Notes under the pieces: generated by a model | Database searches by the model: none | What the model saw: only the letters and a program-made list of their open reading frames with translations | What the model was told of the DNA's origin: nothing | Program-made: the position numbers and the translations under genes | In this document: one piece after another, positions 7,156-16,447 of the stretch | How the letters are laid out: each line of letters begins with the position of its first letter | Numbering within the stretch: the first letter of the stretch is position 1 | Assembly: GCF_003350205.1 (NCBI RefSeq) | Contig: NZ_QLLC01000023.1 | Span: 1 to 47,666, forward strand | From: Brevundimonas bullata | GTDB lineage: Bacteria; Pseudomonadota; Alphaproteobacteria; Caulobacterales; Caulobacteraceae | Length of the DNA stretch: 47,666 bases | Direction: 5' to 3'

Positions 7156-9204
7156 ATGACAGACAGTCCTCCCAGCACCGGCAAACGCATCGAGCTGACC
7201 ATCCGCGCCCTGATCCTGGGCTGCTTGCTGGCGGCGGTGTTTACGGCGGCCAACACCTATCTGGGCCTGAAGGTCGGCCTGACCTTCGCCTCGGCCATTC
7301 CGGCGGCGGTCATCTCCATGGCCCTGCTGCGCGCCTTCAAAGGCTCGACCATCTGGGAGAACATGACGGTCCAAACCGTCGCCTCGGTCGGCGGCGCCAT
7401 GAGCTCGATCATCTTCGTCCTGCCCGGCCTGGTCATGATCGGCTGGTGGATGAACTTCCCCTTCTGGGAGTCGGTGATGATCTGCATCCTCGGCGGCGTC
7501 CTGGGGGTGACCTTCTCCATCCCGCTGCGCCGGACCCTGGTGGTTCAGGGCGGTCTTCCCTACCCCGAGGGCGTCGCCGCCGCCGAGGTTCTGAAGGTCG
7601 GCTCGCCCGGCGCTGATGAATCCGAAAGCGCCGTGCGCGAGAACCGCTCGGGTCTGGTCGTCGTGGTCGGCAGCGCCATCGCCTCGGCCTTCTTCGCCTT
7701 CCTGGCATCGGCCCGCGTCTTCGCCGCCGAAACCACCGCCTTCCTGCGCTTGCCCGCCGCCCTCGGCGGTGGCGCCACGGGCGTCGGCTTCTCGATGCAG
7801 TTCGCGCTTCTGGGCGCCGGCCACCTGATCGGTCTGGCCGTCGGCCTGACCCAGCTGTTCGGCCTGGTCCTGGCCTGGCTGATCTTCGTCCCCATCCTGA
7901 CCTCGCCCGAGTTCGTGGCCTGGGCTGCTGCCCACGGCGTGCCCTCCATCGCCGCCTCGCTTCCGGCCGGCGCCCCGGCCGAGGAACTGGCCATGACGGT
8001 CTGGGCCAAGGAAGTCCGCTTCATCGGCGCCGGCGTCATCGGCGTCGCCGCCCTGTGGACCCTGTTCAAGCTGGCCAAGCCCCTGGTCGCCGGTCTCGTC
8101 TCGGCCCTGGCCGCGCAGAGCAAGCGCGCCCACGGCGAGGTTCTGGACCGCACCGAGCAGGACATCCCGATCAAGATCGTCGGCCTGCTGTCCGTCGCCG
8201 CCCTGGTCGGCATCGGCGTCCTGCTGGCCCTGTTCACCCAGGGCACGACCCTGGCCGCCTCGGCCCCCATCCTGGTCATCGGCGGGCTGATCTATGTCGT
8301 GGTCATCGGCTTCGCCGTGGCCGCCATCTGCGGCTACATGGCCGGCCTGATCGGCTCGTCCAACAGCCCGGTTTCGGGCGTCGGCATCCTGGCCATCGTC
8401 ATCGCCTCCCTGCTGATGCTGGCTGTCATGGCCATCGCCAAGGTGCCGGCGGACCCGTCGATCATCGCCTTCGCCCTGATCGTCACCTCCATCGTCTTCG
8501 CCGTCGCCGTCATCTCCAACGACAACCTGCAGGACCTGAAGACCGGCCAGCTGGTCGAGGCCACCCCGTGGCGTCAGCAGACGGCCCTGCTGGTCGGCGT
8601 CGTCGCCGGCGCCCTGGTCATCCCCTTCGTTCTGGACATGATGAACCAGGCCTTCGGCTTCGAAGGCGGACCGCCCGCCATCGTCGAAGGCGCCCAGACC
8701 CTGGCCGCGCCGCAGGCCACCCTGATCTCGGCCCTGGCCAAGGGCGTCATCAGCGGCGAGCTGCGCTGGGACCTGATCGGTATCGGCGCCCTGGTCGGCG
8801 TCGGCGTCATCATCCTCGACATCGTCCTGCGCGGCGCGACCAAGGACAAGGTCAAGCTGCCGCCGCTGGCCGCCGGCATCGGCGTCTATCTGCCGGCCGC
8901 CGTCACCACCATGCTGGTCGTCGGCGCCGTCTGCGGCTGGGTCTATGACAGGTGGATCTCCACGACCCGCTTCGCCGACGTCGGCCGTCGCATGGGCGTG
9001 CTGCTCGCCTCGGGCCTGATCGTGGGCGAGAGCCTGTTCGGCGTCTTCACCGCCGCCGTCATCGTCAGCACGAAGAACGAAGCGCCGTTCGCGCTTCTGC
9101 CCAAGGACACGATGTGGCCGGCCATGCTGGCGGGCGTCGTCGTCTTCGCCGCCCTGACCTTCGCTCTCTACTCGTGGATCCGCAGCCGCTCGGCCAAGGT
9201 CTAA
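7156..9204 (+). CDS. OPT-family oligopeptide/siderophore transporter
   Basis: A 682-residue polytopic inner-membrane protein of the OPT (oligopeptide transporter/YSL) family, expected to take up peptides or metal-peptide chelates by proton symport. It starts RIELTIRALILG, then AANTYLGLKVGLTFASAIPAAVISM, typical of prokaryotic OPT members. About 14-16 hydrophobic segments spread over the whole length. Also conserved are the QGGLPYPEGVAAAEVLK loop, the segment GSSNSPVSGVGIL and the C-terminal GLIVGESLFGV. GGAAAGAG lies 8 bases before the ATG at 7156; the reading frame stays open far upstream, but that extension is antisense to mutM. It converges with the LysR gene, leaving only 5 bases between stops. 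Substrate is not determinable. Confidence 0.88.
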   Translation: MTDSPPSTGKRIELTIRALILGCLLAAVFTAANTYLGLKVGLTFASAIPAAVISMALLRAFKGSTIWENMTVQTVASVGGAMSSIIFVLPGLVMIGWWMNFPFWESVMICILGGVLGVTFSIPLRRTLVVQGGLPYPEGVAAAEVLKVGSPGADESESAVRENRSGLVVVVGSAIASAFFAFLASARVFAAETTAFLRLPAALGGGATGVGFSMQFALLGAGHLIGLAVGLTQLFGLVLAWLIFVPILTSPEFVAWAAAHGVPSIAASLPAGAPAEELAMTVWAKEVRFIGAGVIGVAALWTLFKLAKPLVAGLVSALAAQSKRAHGEVLDRTEQDIPIKIVGLLSVAALVGIGVLLALFTQGTTLAASAPILVIGGLIYVVVIGFAVAAICGYMAGLIGSSNSPVSGVGILAIVIASLLMLAVMAIAKVPADPSIIAFALIVTSIVFAVAVISNDNLQDLKTGQLVEATPWRQQTALLVGVVAGALVIPFVLDMMNQAFGFEGGPPAIVEGAQTLAAPQATLISALAKGVISGELRWDLIGIGALVGVGVIILDIVLRGATKDKVKLPPLAAGIGVYLPAAVTTMLVVGAVCGWVYDRWISTTRFADVGRRMGVLLASGLIVGESLFGVFTAAVIVSTKNEAPFALLPKDTMWPAMLAGVVVFAALTFALYSWIRSRSAKV

Positions 9205-9209
9205 AACCT

Positions 9210-10079
9210 CTAAAGCGCGGAGGCGAAGGCCTCCGCCGCCCTACTGGGCCGCCGTTCGCGGTGGCGCAGCAGATGAAACGGCCGCTCGGGCAGATCGAGC
9301 GGCAGACGAACCAGCCGCCCCGCCTCGATCAGAGGCTGGGCGGCCAGTTCCGAAATCGCCGTCACCAGCCCCCCCGCCGCCACCGCCGACAGGATGGCCT
9401 CGTTGGACGGCAGGGTCAGAACCGCCCGCAAGCTGCCCGCGACGCCGCGCGGCAAGGCCGCCTCGAACTCGCTCCGCGTACCCGACCCCTCTTCCCGCAA
9501 GACCCAGTCCAGCGCCTTCAGCTCCGCCGCCGACAGAGCCTCGCCCCGCCCTGCCAGCCCATGCCCCGGCGCCGCCACCACCACCAGCCGGTCGGCGTCG
9601 ATGCGCACCTTCTCGACCCGCCCCGCCTCGAACGCCCCTTCGATTAGCCCCAGCTCCGCCTCCCCCGCCAGCACCGCCTCGATCACCCGATGCGTGTTGC
9701 CGATCTCCAGATGCAGCTGGATCTCGGGATGAGCTCGCGCAAAGGCCGCCATGCGCGGCGGCAGCCAGTAGGCGGCGATGGTCTGGCTGGCGAACAGCCG
9801 CACCGAACCCCGCTTCAGCCCCGCCAGGTCGTCGAGCACCCGCTCCGCCGCCTCGGCCTGAGCCAGAACGGCGCGGGCCTCGGGCAAGAAGGCCGCGCCC
9901 GCCGCGTTCAGCGCCAGCCCGCGACCCACGCGGTCGAACAGCTGGGTCCCATGCCGCCCCTCCAGCGCCGCCACCGCCGCGCTGACCGCCGACTGGGTCA
10001 GGTTCAGCGCCTCGGCCGCCCGCGTCATGTGCAGACGCTCGGCCACGGCGACAAAGATACGGAGCTGTTCCAGCGTCAT
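9210..10079 (-). CDS. LysR-family transcriptional regulator (YeiE-like)
   Basis: This 289-residue protein has the LysR winged-helix domain at residues 1-60 (TLEQLRIFVAVAE, then LTQSAVSAAVAALE). A substrate-binding domain follows, with the usual RLFASQTIAAYWLPP start of the first subdomain. It is divergent from a YeiH-family exporter, the arrangement seen for yeiE/yeiH in enterobacteria, so it probably controls that gene and itself. An inverted repeat that fits a LysR operator lies between the two starts. The ATG at 10079 is preferred to a TTG two codons upstream. A GC-rich 8-bp inverted repeat at 9217-9236 lies in its 3' end next to the convergent OPT gene. Confidence 0.9.
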   Translation of the reverse strand: MTLEQLRIFVAVAERLHMTRAAEALNLTQSAVSAAVAALEGRHGTQLFDRVGRGLALNAAGAAFLPEARAVLAQAEAAERVLDDLAGLKRGSVRLFASQTIAAYWLPPRMAAFARAHPEIQLHLEIGNTHRVIEAVLAGEAELGLIEGAFEAGRVEKVRIDADRLVVVAAPGHGLAGRGEALSAAELKALDWVLREEGSGTRSEFEAALPRGVAGSLRAVLTLPSNEAILSAVAAGGLVTAISELAAQPLIEAGRLVRLPLDLPERPFHLLRHRERRPSRAAEAFASAL

Positions 10080-10086
10080 GGCCAAT

Positions 10087-10105
10087 CAATCGCTTTTATC
10101 GATTG
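10087..10105. promoter_or_regulatory. Inverted repeat in LysR/yeiH divergent promoter
   Basis: CAATCG (10087-10092) and CGATTG (10100-10105) form a 19-bp dyad around CTTTTAT. This fits the T-N11-A-type interrupted dyad of LysR operators. It sits just upstream of the regulator start, the usual place for an autoregulatory site. A second small palindrome (GATCGATC) lies at about 10129-10136. Confidence 0.5.
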
Positions 10106-10162
10106 TTAAATCCAGAACTATCCGTTGGATCGATCAGAAACCGGAGCAGATGATGCGGCGTC

Positions 10163-11221
10163 ATGACGACCGCCCATCCTTCCGCCCACCCCCCCTCCAG
10201 CCTGATCGGCCCGCTGCACGGCCTCGCACGCCTCTTGCCCGGCGTTCTGCTGAGCGCCGGGGTCGGCGCCGTCGCCTTCGCCCTGCAACTGATCGAGACT
10301 GCGCTGTTCGGCCACCCCTGGGTCGAGGGCCTGGTCATCGCCATCCTGATGGGCGCGGGCGTCCGGCTGTTCTGGACCCCGTCGAATGTCTGGATGCCCG
10401 GCGTCCAGTTCAGCGCCAAGACCCTGCTTGAGGTCGCCGTCGCCCTGCTGGGCGCGACCGTGTCGGGCGCCGCCGTCATGGCGCTCGGTCCTGTCCTCCT
10501 GCTGGCCATCGTCGGCGTCGTCGTTCTGGCCATCGTCGGCGGCTACGCCCTGGGCCGGGCCTTCGGCCTGCCGCCCGCCATGGCCCTGCTGGTGGCCTGC
10601 GGCAACGCCATCTGCGGCAACTCGGCCATCGCCGCCGTCGCCCCGGTCATCGAGGCCGAGGGCGAGGATGTGGCCGCCGCCATCGGCTTCACCGCCGTCC
10701 TGGGCATCGCCGTGGTCCTGCTGGTCCCGGTCGTCGGCGCCCTGATGGGCTTCAACGCCACCCGCGTCGGCGTCCTGGCCGGCTTGACCGTTTATGCCGT
10801 GCCCCAGGTCCTGGCCGCCGCCGCCCCCGCTGGGCTTCTGGCCGTCCAGACCGGGGCCGTGGTCAAGCTGGTCCGCGTCCTGATGCTGGGCCCAATCTGC
10901 CTGGTCTTGGGTCTGCTGCGGTCCGGCAAGGTGGAAGGCGCGAAGGGCCCCAAACTGCACCACATGGCTCCCTGGTTCATCGTCGTCTTCCTGATCCTGA
11001 TGGGTCTGCGCTCGGCCGGCCTGATCCCCGAGGTCGTCCTGCCCCCCCTGCAAGCCGCCGTCACCGCCATGACCCTCATCGCCATGGCAGGGCTGGGTCT
11101 GATGGTCGATCCGCGCGCCGTGGTCCGGGCCGGGCCGCGCGTGGCCGCCGTGGCGGCGCTTTCAGCCCTGCTGATCGGGGGCCTTGCGCTGGCGACCATC
11201 GTGCTCATTTTACCCGCCTGA
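10163..11221 (+). CDS. YeiH-family putative sulfate exporter/anion transporter (UPF0324)
   Basis: A 352-residue inner-membrane protein with about 10-11 hydrophobic helices. The family hallmark GNAICGNSAIAAVAPVI lies near residue 150. Other conserved parts are FSAKTLLEVAVALLGA and GLTVYAVPQVLAA. YeiH/UPF0324 proteins are annotated as putative sulfate exporters, though the substrate is poorly established. The ATG at 10163 follows a GGAG about 14 bases upstream. The divergent LysR gene supports co-regulation as with YeiE/YeiH. The stop is followed by the long upstream region of typA. Confidence 0.85.
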   Translation: MTTAHPSAHPPSSLIGPLHGLARLLPGVLLSAGVGAVAFALQLIETALFGHPWVEGLVIAILMGAGVRLFWTPSNVWMPGVQFSAKTLLEVAVALLGATVSGAAVMALGPVLLLAIVGVVVLAIVGGYALGRAFGLPPAMALLVACGNAICGNSAIAAVAPVIEAEGEDVAAAIGFTAVLGIAVVLLVPVVGALMGFNATRVGVLAGLTVYAVPQVLAAAAPAGLLAVQTGAVVKLVRVLMLGPICLVLGLLRSGKVEGAKGPKLHHMAPWFIVVFLILMGLRSAGLIPEVVLPPLQAAVTAMTLIAMAGLGLMVDPRAVVRAGPRVAAVAALSALLIGGLALATIVLILPA

Positions 11222-11349
11222 CGCACAATCGAACCGCCCCGCTGGTCTTTCCGACGATAGGGCTGTAAGAGGCGCCGCTTCCTTCCTGCTTTCCGCATCT
11301 TGCAGCGGCCCGGACTTCCGTGGCCGAACACAGTCCGCCCGAGCCCGAA

Positions 11350-13182
11350 ATGAACCTTCGTAACGTCGCTATCATCGCCCACGTCGACCATGGCAAGACC
11401 ACCATGGTTGACCAGCTGCTGGCTCAGTCTGGCGTCTTCCGAGCCAACGAGGCGACGACCGAGCGCGCGATGGACTCCGGCGATCAGGAAAAAGAACGCG
11501 GCATCACTATCCTGGCCAAGTGCACCTCGGTCCTTTGGAACGGCAAGGCCGGCGAAACCCGCATCAACATCATCGACACCCCCGGCCACGCCGACTTCGG
11601 CGGTGAAGTCGAGCGCATCCTGGGCATGGTGGACGGCTGCGTCATCCTGGTGGACGCCGAAGAGGGCGTCATGCCCCAGACCAAGTTCGTGCTGACCAAG
11701 GCGCTGAAGATGGGCCTGCGTCCCATCCTCTGCATCAACAAGGTCGACCGCGCCCACGCCGATCCCGACCGCGTTCACAACGAAACCTTCGACCTGTTCG
11801 CCGCCATCGGCGCGACGGACGAGCAACTGGACTTCCCGCACATCTACGCCTCGGGCCGTTCGGGCTGGGCCACGCTGGACCTGAACGTCCCCAGCGACAA
11901 CCTGCACCCCCTGTTCGACCTGATCGTCGACCACGTCCCGGCGCCCAAGGTTCAGGAAAACCGCGACAAGCCGTTCCAGATGCTGAACGTCCTGATCGAA
12001 AGCGACCCCTTCCTGGGCCGTCTGCTGACCGGCCGCATCCAGAGCGGCAAGGCCGTTCCCGGCATGGCCATCCACGCCCTGGACCGTGACGGCAAGGAAA
12101 TCGAGCGCGGCCGCATCACCAAGGTTCTGGCCTTCCGCGGGCTGAAGCGTCAGGCCCTGGACGAGGGTTCGGAAGCAGGCGACATCGTCGCCATCGCCGG
12201 CATGTCCAAGGCCACCGTGGCCGACACCCTGTGCGCCATGGAAGTCATGGACGCCCTGCCGGCCCAGCCGATCGATCCCCCGACCATCTCGATGACCGTC
12301 TCGGTCAACGACAGCCCCCTGGCCGGTCGCGAAGGCGACAAGGTCCAGTCGCGCGTCATCCGTGACCGCCTGCTGAAAGAAGCAGAAGCCAACGTCGCCA
12401 TCCGCGTCACCACCACCGAAGGCGGCGACGCCTACGAAGTGGCCGGCCGTGGCGAACTGCAGCTGGGCGTTCTGATCGAGAACATGCGTCGCGAAGGCTT
12501 CGAGGTCTCGATCTCGCGTCCCCGCGTGGTCTTCCAGACCGGCCCGAACGGCGAGAAGATGGAACCGATCGAAGACGTCATGATCGACGTCGACGACGAG
12601 TTCTCGGGCATCGTCATCGAGAAGCTGTCGGCCCGTAAGGCTGAAATGACCGACATGGGCCCGTCGGGCGCCGGCAAGACCCGCATCCAGCTGAAATGCC
12701 CGTCGCGTTCGCTGATCGGCTATCAGGGCGAGTTCCTGACCGACACGCGCGGCTCGGGCGTGCTGAACCGCGTCTTCTCGCACTACGAGCCGCACAAGGG
12801 CGCCATCGAGGGTCGCCTGAAGGGCGTGCTGATCTCGAACTCGGACGGTGAAACCGCCGCCTTCGCCCTCTGGAACCTGGAAGACCGCGGCGTCATGTTC
12901 GTCGGCGCCGGCGAAAAGACCTATCAGGGCATGATCATCGGCGAGAACAGCCGTTGGGACGACCTGGACGTCAACCCGATCAAGGGCAAGCAGCTGACCA
13001 ACGTCCGCGCCTCGGGCAAGGACGAGTCGGTTCGCCTGACCCCGCCGCGCCAGATGTCGCTGGAACAGGCCATCGCCTACATCGAAGAAGACGAACTGGT
13101 CGAAGTGACGCCCAAGTCGATCCGTCTGCGCAAGGCCGTCCTGAACCCGTCCTTCCGCAAGAAGCGCGTCCGCCCCGACTGA
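11350..13182 (+). CDS. typA: Ribosome-binding translational GTPase TypA/BipA
   Basis: BipA/TypA is an EF-G-like GTPase that binds the 70S ribosome and supports growth under cold and other stress. The 610-residue protein starts [20 protein letters not shown] with the G1 motif. Also present are G3 ([15 protein letters not shown]) and G4 (NKVDR). The BipA-specific C-terminal region includes [19 protein letters not shown] and ends RKKRVRPD. Internal ATG 11350 matches the family start; an in-frame GTG at 11320 would add ten residues, and neither has a strong ribosome-binding site. A clear intrinsic terminator follows. Confidence 0.95.
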   Translation: MNLRNVAIIAHVDHGKTTMVDQLLAQSGVFRANEATTERAMDSGDQEKERGITILAKCTSVLWNGKAGETRINIIDTPGHADFGGEVERILGMVDGCVILVDAEEGVMPQTKFVLTKALKMGLRPILCINKVDRAHADPDRVHNETFDLFAAIGATDEQLDFPHIYASGRSGWATLDLNVPSDNLHPLFDLIVDHVPAPKVQENRDKPFQMLNVLIESDPFLGRLLTGRIQSGKAVPGMAIHALDRDGKEIERGRITKVLAFRGLKRQALDEGSEAGDIVAIAGMSKATVADTLCAMEVMDALPAQPIDPPTISMTVSVNDSPLAGREGDKVQSRVIRDRLLKEAEANVAIRVTTTEGGDAYEVAGRGELQLGVLIENMRREGFEVSISRPRVVFQTGPNGEKMEPIEDVMIDVDDEFSGIVIEKLSARKAEMTDMGPSGAGKTRIQLKCPSRSLIGYQGEFLTDTRGSGVLNRVFSHYEPHKGAIEGRLKGVLISNSDGETAAFALWNLEDRGVMFVGAGEKTYQGMIIGENSRWDDLDVNPIKGKQLTNVRASGKDESVRLTPPRQMSLEQAIAYIEEDELVEVTPKSIRLRKAVLNPSFRKKRVRPD

Positions 13183-13205
13183 GGCTGACGACAACCGAAA
13201 TGAAG

Positions 13206-13237
13206 AAGGCGGTCCGCAAGGGCCGCCTTTCTTTTTT
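13206..13237 (+). terminator. Intrinsic terminator of typA
   Basis: The stem AAGGCGG (13206-13212) pairs with CCGCCTT (13223-13229) and is followed by TCTTTTTT. It begins 23 bases after the typA stop. Confidence 0.85.
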
Positions 13238-13290
13238 GGGGCATATTGCTTGGGCCTATCGCCCTTCGGGCTACTTGGGGCCGCTAGCTC

Positions 13291-13311
13291 CCCCTCTCCC
13301 GATGGGAGAGG
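13291..13311. repeat. Perfect CT/GA palindrome at the 3' side of the MprF-like gene
   Basis: CCCTCTCCC and GGGAGAGGG form a 9-bp stem with a GAT loop. It lies just beyond the stop of the minus-strand MprF-like gene and after typA, so it may act as a terminator. It is similar to the element at 7039-7063, suggesting a dispersed family. Confidence 0.5.
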
Positions 13312-13324
13312 GAAATAAGACGCC

Positions 13325-14989
13325 CTACTTCCTCAACCCCAGCAGGCCCAGCCAGCCGCCGCTGGTCAGCAGGGCCACGTCCAGCAGCGCCAGGGCCAGC
13401 GGGGTGCTGGTCGAGGCGGCGATGAACTTGGGTCGCCACGCCGGGCCGAACTTGCCCTTGTAGGCGCGCAGGCCCTGGAAGCCGTAGACCGCCCCGCCCT
13501 CCTCGAACACCAGGGCGCCGACGCGGGCGAAGACCGGGGCCAGACGCCGGTCCTCCAAACCCGACAGGGGCGCCATGCCCAGATCAAGGCGGCGGAAGCC
13601 CTCGGCCCGCGCCCACTGCGCCGTGCGGGTGAACAGATAGTCCATCACCCCGTGCGGCCCGTCCGGCGTATGGCGCATCAGGTCGATCATGACCTCCTCG
13701 CCGCGCGCCCCGACCAGCAGGTTGGCGAAGGCGACGATCTGGCCGTCATGACGCGCCACGGCGACGGGCGAGCGGTTCAGATAGTCGATGTCGAACCGCC
13801 CGAGTGAGAAGGCCTTCTCGGACCCGTTGTGATGGTCCAGCCAGGCGTCGGACACCGCCCTCAGTTCCGTCTCCAGCGACCGCGCGGCTCCGGCGGGCAG
13901 GACCTCGAAGGTCGTGCCTTCGCGTTCGGCGCGGTTCACGGCGGTGCGCAGGTTCTGCTTGCCCTTGCCCTCGGTCGAGAAGTGCTCGGCGTCGATCACC
14001 GCCGCCTCGCCCACCTTGCGCACGGCCAGGCCCAGGGTCGCCAGATCCGCCAGCATGCCCTCGCCGACCGAATAGAAGACCGGCGCCCCGCCATAGCTGT
14101 CGGCCAGTTCGGCGAAGGCCCACAGCAGTTCCAGCCGCTCCGCCTTCAGACCCGCCGCCTCCCCCATGGCGATCCAGCGTCGCCCCCGCACGCGATAGGC
14201 GATGAAGCTGCGTCCCGAGGGGCTGAACAGCAGGGCCTTGTCGCCCAGCAGGGCCAGATTGGCCTCCGGCGTCGCCGTATCGGCTTCGGCCAGGGCGACG
14301 CGGGCGCGTTCGATGTCCGCCGGCCCCGCCGGGCCGTGACTGCGGGCGCCCGGCGCCGTCAGCAGCGACCGCACCGCCACGACCAGGGTCAGGATCGCCA
14401 GCACCGCACCGGCGCGCAGGAAGCCAGAGGCCTGCTTGTCCGTCAGGAAGGTCCACCACAGCTCGTCGGTATAGGCGGTGTCGCGATAGGCGAAAAAGCC
14501 CAGCCACAGCATGGCGACGACCGCCGCGGCCAACATCAGCAGCCAGCCCGGCCGCAACGGCTCGCCCAGCCTCGAGCGCCGGTTGAAAGCCGCCCGACAG
14601 GGCAGCAGCAGGGCCGCCGCCAGGGTCAACTCGGCCGCCTCCTCCCAGTCCAGCCCCTTCAGCAGAGAAAAGACCGCCCCCAGCATCAGGCCGAACAGGG
14701 CGGCGTAGTAGGCCCCGCGCCGACGCCGCCACAGACCCGCCGACACCAGCAGCAGCAGGAAGCCGGTCACGCTGGCCGCGAAATGCGACAGGTCGATCAA
14801 CAGGGGCGCCGTCACCTGGCCCAGGACCTGCAACCGTCCGCTGAAGGCCGGCGTCACCGCCGACAACAGCATGATCGCGCCCAGGATGAAGGAAGCCACG
14901 GCGAAGATCTGCGGCGTCAGCTCATAGACCAGCCCGCCCAGACGCTGAACCAGCCGCCTTGCTCCGCCCTGCCGTTTCGTTGTCGTCAT
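13325..14989 (-). CDS. MprF-like phosphatidylglycerol lysyltransferase domain protein (short form)
   Basis: The 554-residue protein has about six hydrophobic helices (residues 25-220) followed by a soluble C-terminal domain of the bacterial MprF synthase type (DUF2156, GNAT-like fold). Characteristic stretches are FIAYRVRGRRWIAMGEA, KGKQNLRTAVNRAEREG, GVMDYLFTRTAQWA and RRLDLGMAPLSG. MprF/LpiA transfers Lys or Ala from tRNA to phosphatidylglycerol, lowering membrane charge. Full-length MprF is about 850 residues with a larger flippase module; here most of that module is missing. No AcvB/VirJ-type partner gene is adjacent. AGAGGA stands before the ATG at 14989. The aminoacyl group used cannot be predicted. 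Confidence 0.82.
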   Translation of the reverse strand: MTTTKRQGGARRLVQRLGGLVYELTPQIFAVASFILGAIMLLSAVTPAFSGRLQVLGQVTAPLLIDLSHFAASVTGFLLLLVSAGLWRRRRGAYYAALFGLMLGAVFSLLKGLDWEEAAELTLAAALLLPCRAAFNRRSRLGEPLRPGWLLMLAAAVVAMLWLGFFAYRDTAYTDELWWTFLTDKQASGFLRAGAVLAILTLVVAVRSLLTAPGARSHGPAGPADIERARVALAEADTATPEANLALLGDKALLFSPSGRSFIAYRVRGRRWIAMGEAAGLKAERLELLWAFAELADSYGGAPVFYSVGEGMLADLATLGLAVRKVGEAAVIDAEHFSTEGKGKQNLRTAVNRAEREGTTFEVLPAGAARSLETELRAVSDAWLDHHNGSEKAFSLGRFDIDYLNRSPVAVARHDGQIVAFANLLVGARGEEVMIDLMRHTPDGPHGVMDYLFTRTAQWARAEGFRRLDLGMAPLSGLEDRRLAPVFARVGALVFEEGGAVYGFQGLRAYKGKFGPAWRPKFIAASTSTPLALALLDVALLTSGGWLGLLGLRK

Positions 14990-15136
14990 TCGTCCTCTCG
15001 GGGCCTGCGCCTCACATAAAGCAGGAATCGGCCGTTTGCGGCGCTGAAAAGGTCATTTCTAGGCGCATGAAACAATCTGAAATGCAGCGAGTTCACTATT
15101 TCGCGAGCGCCAGACTCGCTCAAACGGAGAGACCTC

Positions 15137-15592
15137 ATGATCCGCAAGACCGCCCTGCTGACCGGCATCGCCGGCGCCTTCCTCTTCGCCGCCCCTGTGC
15201 TCGCACAAGACGCCACGACGCCGCAGACGCCCGAACCGGCTCCCGCTGAGGCGCCTGCGGCTCAACCCCAAAGCCTGACCCTGACGCCCGGCGCCACGGT
15301 CAAGAGCGCCGATGGTTCCGAGCTCGGCAAGCTGGTCGGCGCCCAGAACGGCGCCTCGGGTCAGGAACTGACCGTGCGCGGCGCTGACGGTTCGGTCCGT
15401 CCTGTGCCGGTGGCCGGCATCCGTCAGGACGGCGCCGACATCGTCGTCAACGCCAGCCTGTCCGACTTCCAGGCTGCAGCCCCGGTCGCCGGTGAAGCGC
15501 CTGCCGCCACGCCGCCTGTCGACGCCACGGACGCGCCTGCTGAGCCGACCGACTCCGCCGAGCCGGCGGCGGCTGACGAACCTGCCGCCTGA
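15137..15592 (+). CDS. Small secreted Pro/Ala-rich protein with PRC-barrel-like core
   Basis: The 151-residue product has a Sec signal peptide (MIRKTALLTGIAGAFLFAAP, cleavage probably after VLAQ). The Pro/Ala/Glu-rich segment is followed by a compact core at about residues 55-115 (VKSADGSELGKLVGAQ, then DGSVRPVPVAGIRQDG). The core resembles the PRC-barrel-like repeats of alphaproteobacterial periplasmic proteins. The tail is acidic and Ala/Pro-rich. GGAGAG lies before the ATG at 15137. It is divergent from the MprF-like gene and ends in its own strong terminator. Function unknown; a periplasmic location is inferred. Confidence 0.75.
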   Translation: MIRKTALLTGIAGAFLFAAPVLAQDATTPQTPEPAPAEAPAAQPQSLTLTPGATVKSADGSELGKLVGAQNGASGQELTVRGADGSVRPVPVAGIRQDGADIVVNASLSDFQAAAPVAGEAPAATPPVDATDAPAEPTDSAEPAAADEPAA

Positions 15593-15612
15593 TTTTCAGA
15601 GCCGGTATGAAT

Positions 15613-15642
15613 AAAGGGGCGGCCCGTCGGGCCGCCCCTTTT
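15613..15642 (+). terminator. Intrinsic terminator
   Basis: An AAAGGGGCGGCCC stem pairs with GGGCCGCCCCTTTT around GTC. Runs of A and T on both sides suggest it works for the secreted-protein gene on the plus strand and for the convergent YeaQ-type gene. Confidence 0.85.
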
Positions 15643-15667
15643 GTCGTTGGGCTTTCGGTATGTCCGA

Positions 15668-15925
15668 TCAGCCCCGCTTCTTCACCAGTCCCAGCAGGAA
15701 CAGCAGCAAAACGGCGCCGATGGTGGCGACGATGATGCCGACGATCCAGCTGCCCGAGGCGTCGATCCCCAGCAGGTTATTGGCCAGGAAGCCGCCGAGC
15801 AGGGCGCCGATGACACCCACGATCAGATTGGTCAGCAGGCCATGGCTGCGCTTCATGATCTTTTCCGCCAACCATCCGGCGATGATGCCGATGATGATCC
15901 AGGCGATGAATCCAAAGCCGCTCAT
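15668..15925 (-). CDS. GlsB/YeaQ/YmgE-family small membrane protein
   Basis: This 85-residue protein has three hydrophobic helices with the family pattern: FGFIAWIIIGIIAGWLAEKIM, NLIVGVIGALLGG, and a C-terminal IVGIIVATIGAVLLLFLLGL ending in a basic tail. The family (transglycosylase-associated protein, PF04226) comprises stress-linked inner-membrane proteins of unknown biochemical role. GGGAGGG lies just upstream of the ATG at 15925. It is a single-gene unit facing the terminator at 15613-15642. Confidence 0.9.
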   Translation of the reverse strand: MSGFGFIAWIIIGIIAGWLAEKIMKRSHGLLTNLIVGVIGALLGGFLANNLLGIDASGSWIVGIIVATIGAVLLLFLLGLVKKRG

Positions 15926-16109
15926 TCAGTCCCTCCCATGAAAAATGGCGTGATGCCTCGACCGTAATGCGCCGCGCCCGCCTGGGTTGCCTCCCAGGGT
16001 CAGAAGCTTCGCCGTTCGCGTCCGAGGGGAAATCGGCACGGCCTTTGCGGCGAACAGCCTGAGCCGTGCCGATCCGGTACAGCACAGACCGTCAGAGGGA
16101 GGGGCCGTC

Positions 16110-16391
16110 ATGGCCACCGATATCGATCTTCACCTGGGTCGTCGCCTGCGTCGTCGTCGTCGTCTTCTGGGCCTGACCCAGCAGCAACTGGCCGTTCAGG
16201 TCGGGGTTCGCTTCCAGCAGGTTCAAAAATACGAGTGCGGCGCCAACCGCATCTCGGCGGCCCGCCTGTGGGAGTTGGCCGAGGCCCTGTCGACCCCGAT
16301 CAGCTACTTCTACGACGGCCTCGAAGAAGCGCGTGAGCGTCCCGCCGCTGCAACCGAGATCGAAGCCTTCGCCCGAGACGAAGCCGCCTGA
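16110..16391 (+). CDS. XRE-family helix-turn-helix regulator
   Basis: A 93-residue protein whose HTH_3 domain fills residues 8-65: LGRRLRRRRRLLGLTQQQLA, then FQQVQKYECGANRISAARLWELAEAL. A short acidic tail follows. This compact XRE type (with SYFYDGLEEA after the HTH) is widespread in alphaproteobacteria. The ATG at 16110 is preceded by a strong AGAGGGAGGGG; a longer upstream frame has no such signal. The HisN-type gene follows after 57 bases, but a regulatory link between them is only a possibility. Target genes unknown. Confidence 0.88.
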   Translation: MATDIDLHLGRRLRRRRRLLGLTQQQLAVQVGVRFQQVQKYECGANRISAARLWELAEALSTPISYFYDGLEEARERPAAATEIEAFARDEAA

Positions 16392-16447
16392 CGTCATCTC
16401 GCTCTGCCCCCCTCGCCCCCTGAGGGCGGGCGGTGTATCTGCTCGGC

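Noticed and set aside
10792..13194. 800-codon minus-strand frame across typA
   Set aside because: It is antisense to a clear housekeeping gene; high third-position GC keeps the opposite frame open. It shows no domain.
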